Counted from the stretch's first letter, positions 53,202-63,381 are shown. The stretch: 64,000 nucleotides of DNA from Butyrivibrio hungatei NK4A153 (GCF_000424465.1 NZ_AUJY01000001.1:289588-353587); one strand, 5' to 3'. The notes: generated from the letters alone by a model not told the origin. Program-made: numbers and translations.

Positions 53202-54374
53202 ATGATCTGTTTTCTTGCAAAGTTTTTCATAAAAGACTATACGCAGGTTAAGAATGCGAAAGTCAGGCAGCAATACGGCGTGCTTTCCGGGGCTGTCGGA
53301 ATTTTTTTGAATCTGATTCTTTTTGTATCTAAATTGATCGCTGGATTTATTACCGGATCGATTTCAATTATGGCAGATGCCTTAAATAATCTTTCGGATG
53401 TTGGTTCATCCGTTGTGACTCTTGTGGGCTTCAGGCTTTCGGGGCATGAAGCTGACGAGGAACATCCCTTCGGACATGGAAGAATTGAATATATTGCGGG
53501 ACTTATAGTTGCGCTTCTTATTATTCTCATGGGAGTTGAGCTTATCCGTACATCATTTGGGAAAATACTCAATCCCGGAGAGATAAGCTTTGATCCTGTT
53601 GTGGCAGGTATTCTGATCTTTGCCATATTTGTCAAATTTTTGATGTACATGGGAAATAAGAAAGCTGCAAAGAAGATAGAGAGCCCTGCGCTTAATAATA
53701 CGGCTCTTGACAGTATTTCCGATGTTTTTACAACAACCGTCGTACTTGTATGTGCGATAATTACGAGCAAAACAGGTATTGTTCTTGATGGCTATGTGGG
53801 AATACTGGTTGGAATACTCATTGTAAAAACGGGACTTGATGCCGCAAAAGATACGATCAATCCGCTCTTGGGAGAGCCACCCAGTAAAGAGCTTGTAAAA
53901 GAAATTGAAGAGACGGTTCTTTTACACGAAAATATTCTCGGAGTGCATGACCTTGTGATACACAATTACGGTCCTACGGGACTTTTTATGTCGCTTCATG
54001 CCGAAGTTGACGGAAGACTCGATCTTGTGACCGTTCATGATTTTATCGATGATATAGAGAATGAACTCAGGGCCAAATACAGCTGCGAGGTTGTTATACA
54101 TATGGATCCCGTAGTTATAGGAGATAAGGACACCGACAGATTAAAGCGCAAAGTGAGCTGCATTGTAAAAAATCTTGATCCTGAGCTTAAATTTCACGAT
54201 TTCAGGCTTAAACATTCAAATGATAAGGGGCACAGGGTTGCGTTTGATCTGAGCGTTCCATACAAATACAGTATGAAAGACGATGAAATAACCGCATATC
54301 TCGAAGATAGAATAAAGAGGGTGGAACCCGATATCGAATGCGATATTACCATAGATAAGACAGAGAAGGCATAA
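53202..54374 (+). CDS. Cation diffusion facilitator transporter
   Basis: 390 residues, six hydrophobic helices. Metal site residues in SISIMADALNNLSDVGSSVV (Asp/His-type pair of helix II), HPFGHGRIEYIAG and ALDSISDVFTT (helix V). A cytoplasmic ferredoxin-like domain (about 210-290) and an additional C-terminal ~90-residue domain follow; the tail is longer than in FieF. Exports Zn, Mn or Fe; the DD/ND pattern would favour Mn, not certain. Confidence 0.93.
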   Translation: MICFLAKFFIKDYTQVKNAKVRQQYGVLSGAVGIFLNLILFVSKLIAGFITGSISIMADALNNLSDVGSSVVTLVGFRLSGHEADEEHPFGHGRIEYIAGLIVALLIILMGVELIRTSFGKILNPGEISFDPVVAGILIFAIFVKFLMYMGNKKAAKKIESPALNNTALDSISDVFTTTVVLVCAIITSKTGIVLDGYVGILVGILIVKTGLDAAKDTINPLLGEPPSKELVKEIEETVLLHENILGVHDLVIHNYGPTGLFMSLHAEVDGRLDLVTVHDFIDDIENELRAKYSCEVVIHMDPVVIGDKDTDRLKRKVSCIVKNLDPELKFHDFRLKHSNDKGHRVAFDLSVPYKYSMKDDEITAYLEDRIKRVEPDIECDITIDKTEKA

Positions 54375-54393
54375 AGAGAGTTAAGGAGGAAGT

Positions 54394-56118
54394 ATGTTGG
54401 GACTTAGAAAAATCAAAAACGGTTTTGTTGAAATTGTAAAAGAACATCCGGTTTCAGTTATAAGCGTACTGATAGCAACAATTCTGTACAGCTTCATTTG
54501 CGATGGCGGAAGTGATGATGCAACGCGCATTGTCAGATGCCTTGCCATATTCTTTTTGATATTTGCTTTGGGAGCGATTCCCTGTGAAGCTTTTCGTGTA
54601 TATAAAATAAAAAGCGGTGAGAATCATATTTTTAAGAATAAGAGATATCTGGCCATCAGTGCTGCGGTCATGGTTTTTAGCACGATACTTGGTGTTTTGA
54701 CGGCATTATTTTTTACATACGGGCACAATACAATTGCGGAAAAAATTGGTGTTTCGGAGTTTACTGTAGATCTCTGGGAGGAATACGATTACAGGATCGT
54801 GGCATGTTTTGCGGTCGCTGTGATATGCGTGTCTTTATACCTGTTCTTAAAAAAGAGCGGTTGTACGTTTGAAGAATATACTGCAAAGGCTTTTTGCGGT
54901 CTTATGAAAGCGGAGATTGTTTTTTGCGTCGTTCTTATCGGTCTTATGATGATCATAGGGGCGTTTAGTGCACTTATATTTGAAGTTGATTTTAGCGTTT
55001 ATGAGCGCGTGTGGATATTGCTTCTCGGATTTGTTCAGTATCCTTGCATGCTTATGGGGATTTCCAAGACTGAGGATGAAATCTCTAAGTTTGGCAAAGT
55101 GATGCTAAGCTACGTGCTTACAGGTCTTTTGGCAATTGCATTTGTGATCATCTATGCCTATATAATCAAAGTGATCGTAAAATGGATGTTTCCGATGTAT
55201 ATGGTGTTTGGTATTCTTACATCGCTCTTTGGCTTTGGCGTGTTTATATGGACGATGGCTCAGGGAATATGCGAAGAGAGCATGAGAAAAATTTTTAAAT
55301 TTATGCCGCTTCTTTTTATTCCTTGCATCATCATGGAAATCGTGAGTCTTGGAAGGCAGATTTACATATATGGTCTTACACTTGCAAGATACGCGGGTAT
55401 TGCAGCTATTGTATTTGAGATCGCATATTTTGTTTTGTATATATACAACATGAAAAAAGAGAAGAACGCTATGCCGGTTGTATTTTGCATAGTAATTGCG
55501 GTTTCTTACGTAGCTCTTTTGGCTCCCGGAATAAATGCTTATTCTGCGGTTATTGCGTCTCATAAGGGGAACGTGATGAAGTATCTTGCGAATAACAAAG
55601 AAAATATTTCCACGCATGCCGTTTCGGAGTCATACAGAACCATTGCGTATTCATGCGGAGCTGCGGGAAAAAATTATATACATAAAAAGCTAAGCGACGA
55701 GCAGAATAATGCAATGATCGAACTTGCGGGAACCGAATATCATCCGGCCGGTGGAACTACATATATCTATGCAAACAGAAATGATGATAATTGTTTTGAT
55801 ATTTCCGGCGGATATGAGAAGCTATATATTGTCGATATTGCATATTCCGGTTCTGAGGATGGGGATTCAGGCCGTTATGAGTATGACGTTACCTGCGGAG
55901 AAGAGAAGGTAGGTGTTGTCAATCTTGAAGATTTGATAAAAAAACTTGTTAATCTGGAAAAAGCGGGAGCAGGCAGTGAGGAACTTAATTCTGTCATTGA
56001 GGAGCCTGTTGCGCTTAACGACGGCGGAAAACTTATTATTTCTTATATCAGTATAGATTGTAATGAGGAAGACGGCCGTGTCAAAAGAGTAGATTCAAAC
56101 GGTTATGTACTAAAATAA
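54394..56118 (+). CDS. DUF4153 family membrane protein
   Basis: 574 residues. Ten to twelve hydrophobic helices in the first ~385 residues, including LAIAFVIIYAYIIKVIVKWM, then an extracytoplasmic domain of about 180 residues (AAGKNYIHKKLSDEQNNAMI, TYIYANRNDDNCFDISGGYE). The layout matches DUF4153 proteins, whose role is unknown. Twenty bp after the CDF gene, GGAGG before ATG, so probably in one operon with thiN. Confidence 0.82.
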   Translation: MLGLRKIKNGFVEIVKEHPVSVISVLIATILYSFICDGGSDDATRIVRCLAIFFLIFALGAIPCEAFRVYKIKSGENHIFKNKRYLAISAAVMVFSTILGVLTALFFTYGHNTIAEKIGVSEFTVDLWEEYDYRIVACFAVAVICVSLYLFLKKSGCTFEEYTAKAFCGLMKAEIVFCVVLIGLMMIIGAFSALIFEVDFSVYERVWILLLGFVQYPCMLMGISKTEDEISKFGKVMLSYVLTGLLAIAFVIIYAYIIKVIVKWMFPMYMVFGILTSLFGFGVFIWTMAQGICEESMRKIFKFMPLLFIPCIIMEIVSLGRQIYIYGLTLARYAGIAAIVFEIAYFVLYIYNMKKEKNAMPVVFCIVIAVSYVALLAPGINAYSAVIASHKGNVMKYLANNKENISTHAVSESYRTIAYSCGAAGKNYIHKKLSDEQNNAMIELAGTEYHPAGGTTYIYANRNDDNCFDISGGYEKLYIVDIAYSGSEDGDSGRYEYDVTCGEEKVGVVNLEDLIKKLVNLEKAGAGSEELNSVIEEPVALNDGGKLIISYISIDCNEEDGRVKRVDSNGYVLK

Positions 56119-56222
56119 ACTTATCTTGTCATTTTGGTACTGTTTGAGATATACTATCCAAGGAAAAAATTAATTTATTAGTATTTTAATCGCATTAAGC
56201 GTAGATATGGAGGAATATATAA

Positions 56223-57770
56223 ATGAAAGGTTCAAAGCCAACAGTTCTTTTGATTCTTGACGGATACGGAATCAACCCTAATCCTGAGGGAAATGCTATT
56301 GCAATGGCAAAGACTCCTGTGATGGATTCACTTATGAAGGAATATCCTTTTGTACAGGGAAATGCCAGCGGACTTGCGGTAGGTCTTCCTGACGGACAGA
56401 TGGGTAATTCAGAGGTTGGACACATGAATATGGGTGCCGGCAGAATTGTGTATCAGGAGCTCACAAGAATCACAAAGTCTATCGAGGATGGTGATTTCTT
56501 CACAAATGAAGGGCTTATGGTTGCAATTAATAATTGTAAGGCAAATGATTCTGCACTTCACATGTACGGACTTGTTTCAGATGGTGGTGTACACAGCCAT
56601 ATTACACATATTTACGGACTTCTTGAGCTTGCTAAGAAGAACGGTCTCAGCAAAGTATATGTACATTGCTTCCTTGACGGAAGAGATACTCCTCCGGAGA
56701 GCGGAATTGATTTCGTTCAGCAGCTTGAAGATAAGATGAAGGAACTTGGCGTAGGTCAGATTGCTTCTATTTCCGGCCGTTACTATGCTATGGACAGAGA
56801 TAATAACTATGACCGTGTTGAGTTTGCATACAATGCGCTTACAAAGGGCGAGGGTAATAAGGCAGACAGCGCACACGAGTGCATGGTTCAGACATATAAG
56901 GATGGCAAGACAGATGAGTTCGTTATTCCTACAGTTATCATGAAGAACGGCGAGCCTGTTGCTACAGTTAAGGATAAGGATTCAATCATCTTCTTTAACT
57001 TCCGTCCTGACAGAGCAAGAGAGATCACACACTGCTTCTGTGATGATGAGTTTGATAAGTTTAACAGAGGTAAGAGACCCGACGTTACTTATGTTTGCTT
57101 CACAGATTACGATCCTCTTATTCCTAATAAGGAAGTTGCATTTAAGAAGGTTCTTCTTACAAATACATTCGGTGAGTGGCTTGCAGCTAAGGGACTTAAG
57201 CAGGCTCGTATCGCTGAGACAGAGAAATATGCTCACGTAACATTCTTCTTTAACGGCGGTGTTGAGAAGCCCAACGACGGTGAGGACAGAGTACTTGTAA
57301 ACAGCCCTAAGGATGTTCCCACATACGACCTTAAGCCTCAGATGAGCGCTCCTGAAGTATGCGAGAAGATTCTCGATGCTATCAATTCTCAGAAGTACGA
57401 TGTTGTTGTAGCTAACTTCGCTAACCCTGACATGGTTGGACACACAGGTGTTATTCCTGCAGCTGTTCAGGCTATCGAGACAGTTGACGAGTGTGTTGGC
57501 AAGATCGTTGAAGCTATTAAGGCAACAAACGGAACAATGTTTATTTGTGCAGATCACGGTAATGCAGATATGATGATCGATTACGAGACAGGCGAGCCTT
57601 GGACAGCTCATACAACAAATCCTGTTCCTTTCATCCTTGTTAATTACGATTCTGCGTACACTCTCAGAGAGGGCGGATGCCTTGCAGATATCATTCCTAC
57701 ACTTATCGAGTGCATGGGAGAGAAGCAGCCTGAGGAAATGACAGGAAAGTCTTTGTTGATAAAAAAGTGA
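56223..57770 (+). CDS. gpmI: 2,3-bisphosphoglycerate-independent phosphoglycerate mutase
   Basis: 515 residues, full length. Alkaline-phosphatase-type metal motifs: LLILDGYGIN, catalytic Ser in QMGNSEVGHMNMGAGR, HCFLDGRDTPP, FNFRPDRARE, NPDMVGHTG and CADHGNADMM, with AHTTNPVPF near the end. Glycolytic interconversion of 3- and 2-phosphoglycerate, Mn-dependent. Codon use is strikingly regular, as in highly expressed genes. GGAGG precedes ATG by 9 nt. Terminator follows. Confidence 0.97.
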   Translation: MKGSKPTVLLILDGYGINPNPEGNAIAMAKTPVMDSLMKEYPFVQGNASGLAVGLPDGQMGNSEVGHMNMGAGRIVYQELTRITKSIEDGDFFTNEGLMVAINNCKANDSALHMYGLVSDGGVHSHITHIYGLLELAKKNGLSKVYVHCFLDGRDTPPESGIDFVQQLEDKMKELGVGQIASISGRYYAMDRDNNYDRVEFAYNALTKGEGNKADSAHECMVQTYKDGKTDEFVIPTVIMKNGEPVATVKDKDSIIFFNFRPDRAREITHCFCDDEFDKFNRGKRPDVTYVCFTDYDPLIPNKEVAFKKVLLTNTFGEWLAAKGLKQARIAETEKYAHVTFFFNGGVEKPNDGEDRVLVNSPKDVPTYDLKPQMSAPEVCEKILDAINSQKYDVVVANFANPDMVGHTGVIPAAVQAIETVDECVGKIVEAIKATNGTMFICADHGNADMMIDYETGEPWTAHTTNPVPFILVNYDSAYTLREGGCLADIIPTLIECMGEKQPEEMTGKSLLIKK

Positions 57771-57788
57771 TAATATGTTAAAGTATTA

Positions 57789-57819
57789 TTTGTTCGCTAA
57801 TTGCGACAAACATTTTTTT
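57789..57819 (+). terminator. Terminator after gpmI
   Basis: TTTGTTCGC pairs with GCGACAAA (57789-57797 and 57803-57810, one bulged T), then CA and T7 (57813-57819). Confidence 0.8.
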
Positions 57820-57848
57820 CAGTAATACGTACTGGGAGGGCTATTTTT

Positions 57849-58091
57849 GTGAATGCTTTAAATTACGTAGTAGGTGTAATTTTTATATTGATATGTGCCG
57901 TTCTGGTAGTTCTTGTTCTTCTTCAGGAAGGCAAGAGCCAGGGACTTGGGGCAATTCAAGGTTCAGTTGAGAATACATACTGGGGTAAGAATAAGGGACG
58001 TTCTTCAGAAGGAATGATGAAGAAGTTAACAGTTGTCCTTGCTATTCTTTTCATCTTATTAAGTGTATTTCTTGATATGAATATTATTTGA
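57849..58091 (+). CDS. secG: Preprotein translocase subunit SecG
   Basis: 80 residues, two hydrophobic helices separated by QEGKSQGLGAIQGSVENTYW, the conserved SecG loop. Part of the SecYEG protein-export channel. GTG 57849 is preferred because GGAGGG lies 8 nt upstream and the longer frame from 57801 starts inside the terminator. Followed by a terminator and rnr, the usual secG-rnr-smpB order. Confidence 0.95.
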   Translation: MNALNYVVGVIFILICAVLVVLVLLQEGKSQGLGAIQGSVENTYWGKNKGRSSEGMMKKLTVVLAILFILLSVFLDMNII

Positions 58092-58113
58092 TCTTTGTTT
58101 TTGATGGATTTCG

Positions 58114-58146
58114 GGCACTCTATTAATTTAGAGTGCCTTATTTCGT
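58114..58146 (+). terminator. Terminator between secG and rnr
   Basis: Perfect 8-bp stem GGCACTCT / AGAGTGCC (58114-58121 and 58130-58137), 8-nt loop, then TTATTT. Possibly partial, as rnr starts only 30 bp on. Confidence 0.8.
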
Positions 58147-58174
58147 ATTTGACATAATGTCGTGGAGCTTAATT

Positions 58175-60625
58175 ATGAGTAAGGGGAAAAAACTTAAGAG
58201 AATAGAAGACAGCGTATATGGCGGAAGCAAGAAAAAATCCGCTGAGCTTATAGTGGGTAAATTTATCTCAAACGCCAGAGGATTCGGCTTTGTTAGCGTT
58301 GACGATATGGATGAGGATATTTTTATCCCCGAGGAATACGTGCACGGGGCTTATCATTCCGACACTGTTGAAGTTGAGCTTCTGAAAGAACAGACGGGTA
58401 AAAGAAAAGAAGGCCGTATCAGAAATATTCTTGTAAGAGGTATTGAAGAGATTGTCGGAACGTACCAGGCTGAGAAGAATTTTGGCTTTGTTATTCCCGA
58501 CAGTGATAAGTTTACCAGTGATATTTTTATCCCGATAGAACATCATAATAAAGCTGTTACGGGCGATAAGGTTCTTGTTAAGATAACGGATTACGGAAAT
58601 ATCGCAAAGAGACAGAAGCCCGAGGGCAAAGTTCTTGAGATAATCGGAAATATAAACGATCCGGGTGTAGATATCCTGTCTATTGTAAAAAATAACGGAA
58701 TACCTTATGAATTTCCCGAGAAAGTTATCAATCAGGCCAATAAGTGTCCCGATTCCATAAGCGAAGCTGATATGTACGGAAGAGAAGACTTAAGAGACCT
58801 CACTATGGTCACTATTGACGGTGAGGATGCCAAGGATCTTGATGATGCGGTTAGTCTCTATGTTGATGATGAGGGACTTTATCATCTGGGTGTGCATATA
58901 GCCGATGTTACAAACTATGTGCAGGAAAGCTCTGCGCTTGACAGAGAGGCGCTAAAGCGAGGAACGAGCGTGTACCTCGTAGACAGAGTTATCCCAATGC
59001 TTCCGCACAGGCTTTCTAACGGCATTTGCTCTTTAAATCACGGCGAAGACAGGCTTGCGCTCAGCTGCCTTATGACGGTTGATAAAAACGGCGGCATCGT
59101 CGATCATAATATTGTTGAGTCGGTCATTAACGTCAATGAGAGAATGTCATATACTTCGGTTGCGAAGATTCTCGAAGATGAGGATGAAGAGGAAATTGCC
59201 AAGTACAAAGATCTTGTTCCCATGTTCAAGGATATGGCGGTTCTTTCCGGTATTCTCAGAAAAAGACGTGAGAAGAAAGGTGCTATTGACTTTGATTTTC
59301 CTGAATCAAAGATTCTTCTTGATGCGGACGGAAATCCTACAGATATAGTTATGCGTGAAAGAAATACGGCAACAAAGCTTATTGAAGATTTCATGCTTGC
59401 TGCCAATCAGACTGTTGCAGAGCATTTTTATTTCATGCAGAGTCCTTTCGTGTATCGTATTCATGAACAGCCCGATCCTGAGAAGATCGCAACTCTTTCT
59501 GTTTTTGTAAATAACTTCGGGTTCCATATCAAAACCAGAAGAGATGAGGGAGTTAAGCCAAAAGAGATACAGAAACTCTTAAAGGGCATAGAAGGAACCA
59601 AAGAAGAAGCGGTAGTCAGCAGAATGACTCTTCGCAGCATGATGCAGGCTAAGTACAGCACAGACTGCACGGGACACTTCGGACTTGCGTTTGATTATTA
59701 TTGCCACTTTACGTCACCGATAAGAAGATATCCCGATCTTCAGATACACAGAATAATCAAGGATCATCTTCGCGGAAGGATGAATGAGGCCAAGGTTTCT
59801 CACTATGAGGAAATTTTGGATGAAGTTGCAAAGCATTCATCCGAGATGGAACGAAGAGCGGAAGAGGCTGAGCGTGAGACTGAAAAGCTCAAGAAGGCCC
59901 AGTACATGGAAAATCATATCGGAGAGAAGTTTGAAGGTGTTATTTCCGGCGTTACTCAGTGGGGAATGTTCGTTGAACTTGAAAACTCCTGCGAGGGCAT
60001 GATCAGAGCGGCTTCAATGGAAGATGATTTCTACGTGTATGATGAAACTTCGATGAAGCTTGTGGGAGAGCGATATCACAAAGAGTATACTCTCGGAATG
60101 AAAGTCATGATACGTGTTCTCGGAGCTGACAGGATTACCAAGACGATAGACTTTATGTTGATAGATCCCGATAGCGATGATGGAGATTTTTACCCTGTTG
60201 GGGATCGTTTTGTTCCAAAAGCAAGAAAGATTGCCGAGGATAAGGCAAGGAAGATCAGAAAGCTCAGTGAAGCTGCGGAAAATATAAACGAGGGTGTAGA
60301 CTATTCAGAGGATGAGTTTGACGATTCGGAGGATTCTGCAAAAGAGCTTGTCAGGAAAAGACTTGTTGAATATGCGGGCAGGCTGATAGATCTTAATGAG
60401 TATGAGCCCGATCCGAGGACGGGAGAGCCTAAGCCTAAGCGCAAAAAAAGTGCTAAGGCCGGAAGAGGTTCTACGGCGAAATCATCACGTTCCGGAAGAA
60501 AAAAGACTGATGATAACGGCGAGAAGAAATCAACCCGCAAAGTTTACAAGGTGCATAAATACAAGAAGTCTGCCACGAGTAAGGCTGCAAGAAGCGCTCA
60601 GGGCAAAGGGAAAAGAAGAAAATAA
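58175..60625 (+). CDS. rnr: Ribonuclease R
   Basis: About 816 residues. Order: two cold-shock-type OB domains (GKFISNARGFGFVSVDDMDE and EKNFGFVIPDSD), RNB catalytic domain with IDGEDAKDLDDAVSLYVDD (Mg-binding Asp) and HIADVTNYV, S1 domain (EGVISGVTQWGMFVELENSC) and a ~150-residue Lys/Arg-rich tail. 3'-5' exoribonuclease for structured RNA; it works with SmpB/tmRNA on non-stop messages, whose genes come next. ATG 58175 chosen over 58133, which lies in the terminator. Confidence 0.96.
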   Translation: MSKGKKLKRIEDSVYGGSKKKSAELIVGKFISNARGFGFVSVDDMDEDIFIPEEYVHGAYHSDTVEVELLKEQTGKRKEGRIRNILVRGIEEIVGTYQAEKNFGFVIPDSDKFTSDIFIPIEHHNKAVTGDKVLVKITDYGNIAKRQKPEGKVLEIIGNINDPGVDILSIVKNNGIPYEFPEKVINQANKCPDSISEADMYGREDLRDLTMVTIDGEDAKDLDDAVSLYVDDEGLYHLGVHIADVTNYVQESSALDREALKRGTSVYLVDRVIPMLPHRLSNGICSLNHGEDRLALSCLMTVDKNGGIVDHNIVESVINVNERMSYTSVAKILEDEDEEEIAKYKDLVPMFKDMAVLSGILRKRREKKGAIDFDFPESKILLDADGNPTDIVMRERNTATKLIEDFMLAANQTVAEHFYFMQSPFVYRIHEQPDPEKIATLSVFVNNFGFHIKTRRDEGVKPKEIQKLLKGIEGTKEEAVVSRMTLRSMMQAKYSTDCTGHFGLAFDYYCHFTSPIRRYPDLQIHRIIKDHLRGRMNEAKVSHYEEILDEVAKHSSEMERRAEEAERETEKLKKAQYMENHIGEKFEGVISGVTQWGMFVELENSCEGMIRAASMEDDFYVYDETSMKLVGERYHKEYTLGMKVMIRVLGADRITKTIDFMLIDPDSDDGDFYPVGDRFVPKARKIAEDKARKIRKLSEAAENINEGVDYSEDEFDDSEDSAKELVRKRLVEYAGRLIDLNEYEPDPRTGEPKPKRKKSAKAGRGSTAKSSRSGRKKTDDNGEKKSTRKVYKVHKYKKSATSKAARSAQGKGKRRK

Positions 60626-60637
60626 AAAGGAATCATT

Positions 60638-61105
60638 ATGGCAGAAGATAAGGCAAGAAAGCTGGTAGCCAATAACAAAAAGGCTTATCACGATTATTTT
60701 ATAGAAGAAAAATACGAGGCAGGTATTGAACTTTTCGGAACGGAAGTTAAATCTATCCGCCAGGGAAAGTGCAGTATAAAAGAAGCCTGGATCAGTATTG
60801 ATAAAGGTGAAGCTTTTATCATGGGAATGAATATCACTCCGTATGAGAAGGGAAACATCTTTAATAAGGATCCGCTCAGGGTTAAGAAACTTCTTTTGCA
60901 CAAGACTGAGATAAGAAAACTCGACCAGCAGAAGATGGTTCAGGGATATACACTTGTTCCACTTGAAGTGTACTTTAAGAACGGCAGGGTTAAGGTCGAG
61001 ATCGGTCTTGCCAAAGGTAAGAAGCTGTATGATAAACGTGCGGATATGGCCAAGAAAGACCAGCAGAGAGAAGCTGAAAAAGAATTCAAGATGAGATTTA
61101 AGTGA
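60638..61105 (+). CDS. smpB: SsrA-binding protein SmpB
   Basis: 155 residues. [40 protein letters not shown] and the C-terminal [20 protein letters not shown] are standard SmpB. It loads tmRNA into stalled ribosomes. Twelve bp after rnr with AAGGA upstream, so same transcript; the tmRNA gene it serves begins about 80 bp later. Confidence 0.98.
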   Translation: MAEDKARKLVANNKKAYHDYFIEEKYEAGIELFGTEVKSIRQGKCSIKEAWISIDKGEAFIMGMNITPYEKGNIFNKDPLRVKKLLLHKTEIRKLDQQKMVQGYTLVPLEVYFKNGRVKVEIGLAKGKKLYDKRADMAKKDQQREAEKEFKMRFK

Positions 61106-61113
61106 TAAAGCTG

Positions 61114-61180
61114 TTGATAAATGGCTGTTTAGACGATATACTTAATAAGCAATAAGAGCCACAGGCTCTTTGCATATAAT
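61114..61180 (+). promoter_or_regulatory. Promoter region of ssrA
   Basis: TTGATA (61114-61119), 17 bp, TATACT (61137-61142) forms one promoter. A second -10, TATAAT (61175-61180), lies 7 bp before the mature tmRNA 5' end without a clear -35. Between them AAGAGCC-ACA-GGCTCTT (61154-61170) is a short hairpin, likely the smpB 3' end or a leader. Confidence 0.6.
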
Positions 61181-61187
61181 TTAATAA

Positions 61188-61540
61188 GGGTTAGTAAAGG
61201 TTTCGACAGGGATTTTGAAGCTGGAGAAGCTATCCGCAGGATGGTGCGTTAAACCTCAAATTAAAATTAAACGCTAACGATAATTTAGCATACGCTGCCT
61301 AAGTGCAGCCCGTCGACCCGGGTACACCTACATATCCGGTAATCGGCGTCAAAACTTGTAGGAAACGACACAGCTTAAGCTTTGCGGTTGTGGTCGTATC
61401 ATGAAGCTACCGATTGTTTGCGGTTGTCAATTACTGCAGGCATGAGGGAACAGGGATGCAGAATCCCGCAATAATTGACTATGATAGTAGAAGTACAGGG
61501 GATGAATTTTTGGACACGGGTTCGACTCCCGTCTAATCCA
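61188..61540 (+). ncRNA. ssrA: Transfer-messenger RNA
   Basis: Rescues stalled ribosomes and tags their products. The 5' GGGTTAG pairs with 3' CTAATCC (acceptor stem; one G-U), followed by discriminator A at 61540; CCA is not encoded. GTAAAGGTTTCGACAGGGAT and the T-arm ACGGGTTCGACTCCCGT are canonical. The tag frame is 61273-61302: GCT AAC GAT AAT TTA GCA TAC GCT GCC TAA, giving ANDNLAYAA. One-piece type. Directly after smpB. Confidence 0.97.
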
Positions 61541-61546
61541 TAACTT

Positions 61547-61572
61547 AAAAAGCGCGTGGTTACGCGCTTTTT
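61547..61572 (+). terminator. Terminator of ssrA
   Basis: Perfect 11-bp stem AAAAAGCGCGT / ACGCGCTTTTT (61547-61557 and 61562-61572) with GGTT tetraloop. Confidence 0.95.
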
Positions 61573-61607
61573 CAATATTCATAAATGTACAACAGAAAGG
61601 TGATCAT

Positions 61608-63290
61608 ATGAGGCGATTTACATCAATTCTTTTGGCATGCGTGATGGCAACAGGGGTATCTTGCAATAACGGTAGTTATGCAAAAGCGAAGGAGTCGGTT
61701 GAGGCTATTGCTTCATCAATGACGGTGGAACAAAAGCTGGCTCAGATGATCATGCCGTCGATGCGAACCTGGAACGATAAGGAGCTGACTTCTTTAAATT
61801 CGGAGATTACAGGTGCTCTGAAGAAATATGATTTTGGCGGAGTGATTCTTTTTTCGCAGAATACTAAGGATGCGGCTCAGACAACGAAGCTGATAAACAG
61901 CATTCAGAAAGCACATTTAAGTGGTGGTTTTAAATCCAAGATGTTTGTCGCTGTAGATCAGGAAGGCGGAAGAGTCACACGTTTAAAGACCGGTACGAAG
62001 TTGCCGGGAAACATGGCTGTTGCGGCGACGGGCGATGCTGCAAATGCTTTTAAAGCTGCAAACGTGATCGGTGAGGAATTGGCTGTGCAGGGATTTAATC
62101 TTGATTTTGCACCGGTTGTGGATGTGAACAGTAATCCGGCAAATCCCGTTATAGGTGTCAGGTCTTTTTCGGAAAATCCAAATGTTGTAACGCAGTTTGG
62201 ATTGCAGTATGTAAACGGCCTTCATGGACAGAGTGTAATGACTTGTCTTAAGCATTTTCCGGGACACGGAGATACGGATGTTGACAGCCATACAGGACTT
62301 CCAAAGGTCAATAAGACTTATGAGGAGCTGGTGAAAACAGAGCTCGTTCCGTATGCTTCTCTTGCTTCGGCTTCGGATTTTATAATGACGGCGCATATTC
62401 AATACCCGCAGATAGAAAAGGAAATGTGCGTTTCAAAGTCTTCCGGACAAAAGATATATTTACCCGCGACTTTGTCAAAGAAATTTTTGACGGAGATCCT
62501 AAGAGGAAAACTTGGATATAAGGGACTTATCATTACCGATTCTATGGAGATGGATGCCATATCTACGAATTTTGACAAGGTTGATGCATCGGCCAGAGCG
62601 ATAAATGCCGGCGCGGATATCATTTTGATGCCTGTAAGCCTTACTTCGTCCAAGAGTTTGAAAGATGTGGATGCGTATATTGAAGCTCTTGCGGCAAAGG
62701 TCAAAAGCGGAGAGATTTCCGAAGCAAGACTGTATGATTCTGTGATGAGAATTTTGCAGGCTAAGGATAAATACGGACTTTTGGATACTTCCGTAGAAGC
62801 TTCTCCACAGAAGGCTGCAAGCTTGGTCGGCTCTAAGCAGCATAAAGCCGTTGAATGGGAGCTTGCAACAGCAGGCGTTAAGGAAGAGAAAAATGACGGC
62901 GTTTGTCCTGTCGGAAAAGATAAGAAGGTAGTTATTTTTTATCCTAAGAAAGATGAATTATCTGCAATCAAGTCAGGTGTTCAAAAGGCAGGAGCTAAGT
63001 CTGTTACATATGTTAGCACTGAAGGCGGCTTGCCGGCTACTGCAGATTCCGATATCCAAAAAGCGGATGTGGTCGTATGCATATCTTCCTGCGCGACGGG
63101 AGAGGATCTTAAAAACACTGCTTCGGTAAATGTGCTGATTGAAAAAGCAAAGACAAGTGGCAAAAAGAGTGTGGTGCTTAGTACGAATCTTCCGTATGAC
63201 CTTGCAAACTACAATAACGCAGATGCGCTGCTGACATGCTACGGACCGGGAATTAATGTGACCGCGGCGATTTACAAGTTGTTTTCGTAA
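61608..63290 (+). CDS. nagZ: Secreted glycoside hydrolase family 3, NagZ-type beta-N-acetylhexosaminidase
   Basis: 560 residues with an N-terminal signal (to about 25). The GH3 barrel has VAVDQEGGRVTRLKTGTKLP, the NagZ catalytic loop KHFPGHGDTDVDSHTGLP (His/Asp acid-base pair) and the nucleophile Asp in IITDSMEMDAI. A C-terminal Rossmann-like domain (about 410-560) is present, as in Bacillus NagZ. Removes GlcNAc from muropeptides in wall recycling. AGAAAGG precedes ATG. Single gene. Confidence 0.92.
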   Translation: MRRFTSILLACVMATGVSCNNGSYAKAKESVEAIASSMTVEQKLAQMIMPSMRTWNDKELTSLNSEITGALKKYDFGGVILFSQNTKDAAQTTKLINSIQKAHLSGGFKSKMFVAVDQEGGRVTRLKTGTKLPGNMAVAATGDAANAFKAANVIGEELAVQGFNLDFAPVVDVNSNPANPVIGVRSFSENPNVVTQFGLQYVNGLHGQSVMTCLKHFPGHGDTDVDSHTGLPKVNKTYEELVKTELVPYASLASASDFIMTAHIQYPQIEKEMCVSKSSGQKIYLPATLSKKFLTEILRGKLGYKGLIITDSMEMDAISTNFDKVDASARAINAGADIILMPVSLTSSKSLKDVDAYIEALAAKVKSGEISEARLYDSVMRILQAKDKYGLLDTSVEASPQKAASLVGSKQHKAVEWELATAGVKEEKNDGVCPVGKDKKVVIFYPKKDELSAIKSGVQKAGAKSVTYVSTEGGLPATADSDIQKADVVVCISSCATGEDLKNTASVNVLIEKAKTSGKKSVVLSTNLPYDLANYNNADALLTCYGPGINVTAAIYKLFS

Positions 63291-63291
63291 T

Positions 63292-63381
63292 AGTGGCATA
63301 TTAACGGCATTCTTTATGGGACCGCTCATCGATTTTTTTAACGTCAGATTTGCGAGACCATTTCTTGAAAAAGGTAACTAA
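63292..63381 (+). pseudogene. C-terminal remnant of a YczE/DUF6198-like membrane protein
   Basis: Reads SGILTAFFMGPLIDFFNVRF then ARPFLEKGN and stop. GPLIDFF near the C-terminus is typical of YczE/YyaS-type proteins. The rest of the gene is absent; the frame runs straight out of the nagZ stop, so the body was probably lost by deletion. Confidence 0.5.
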
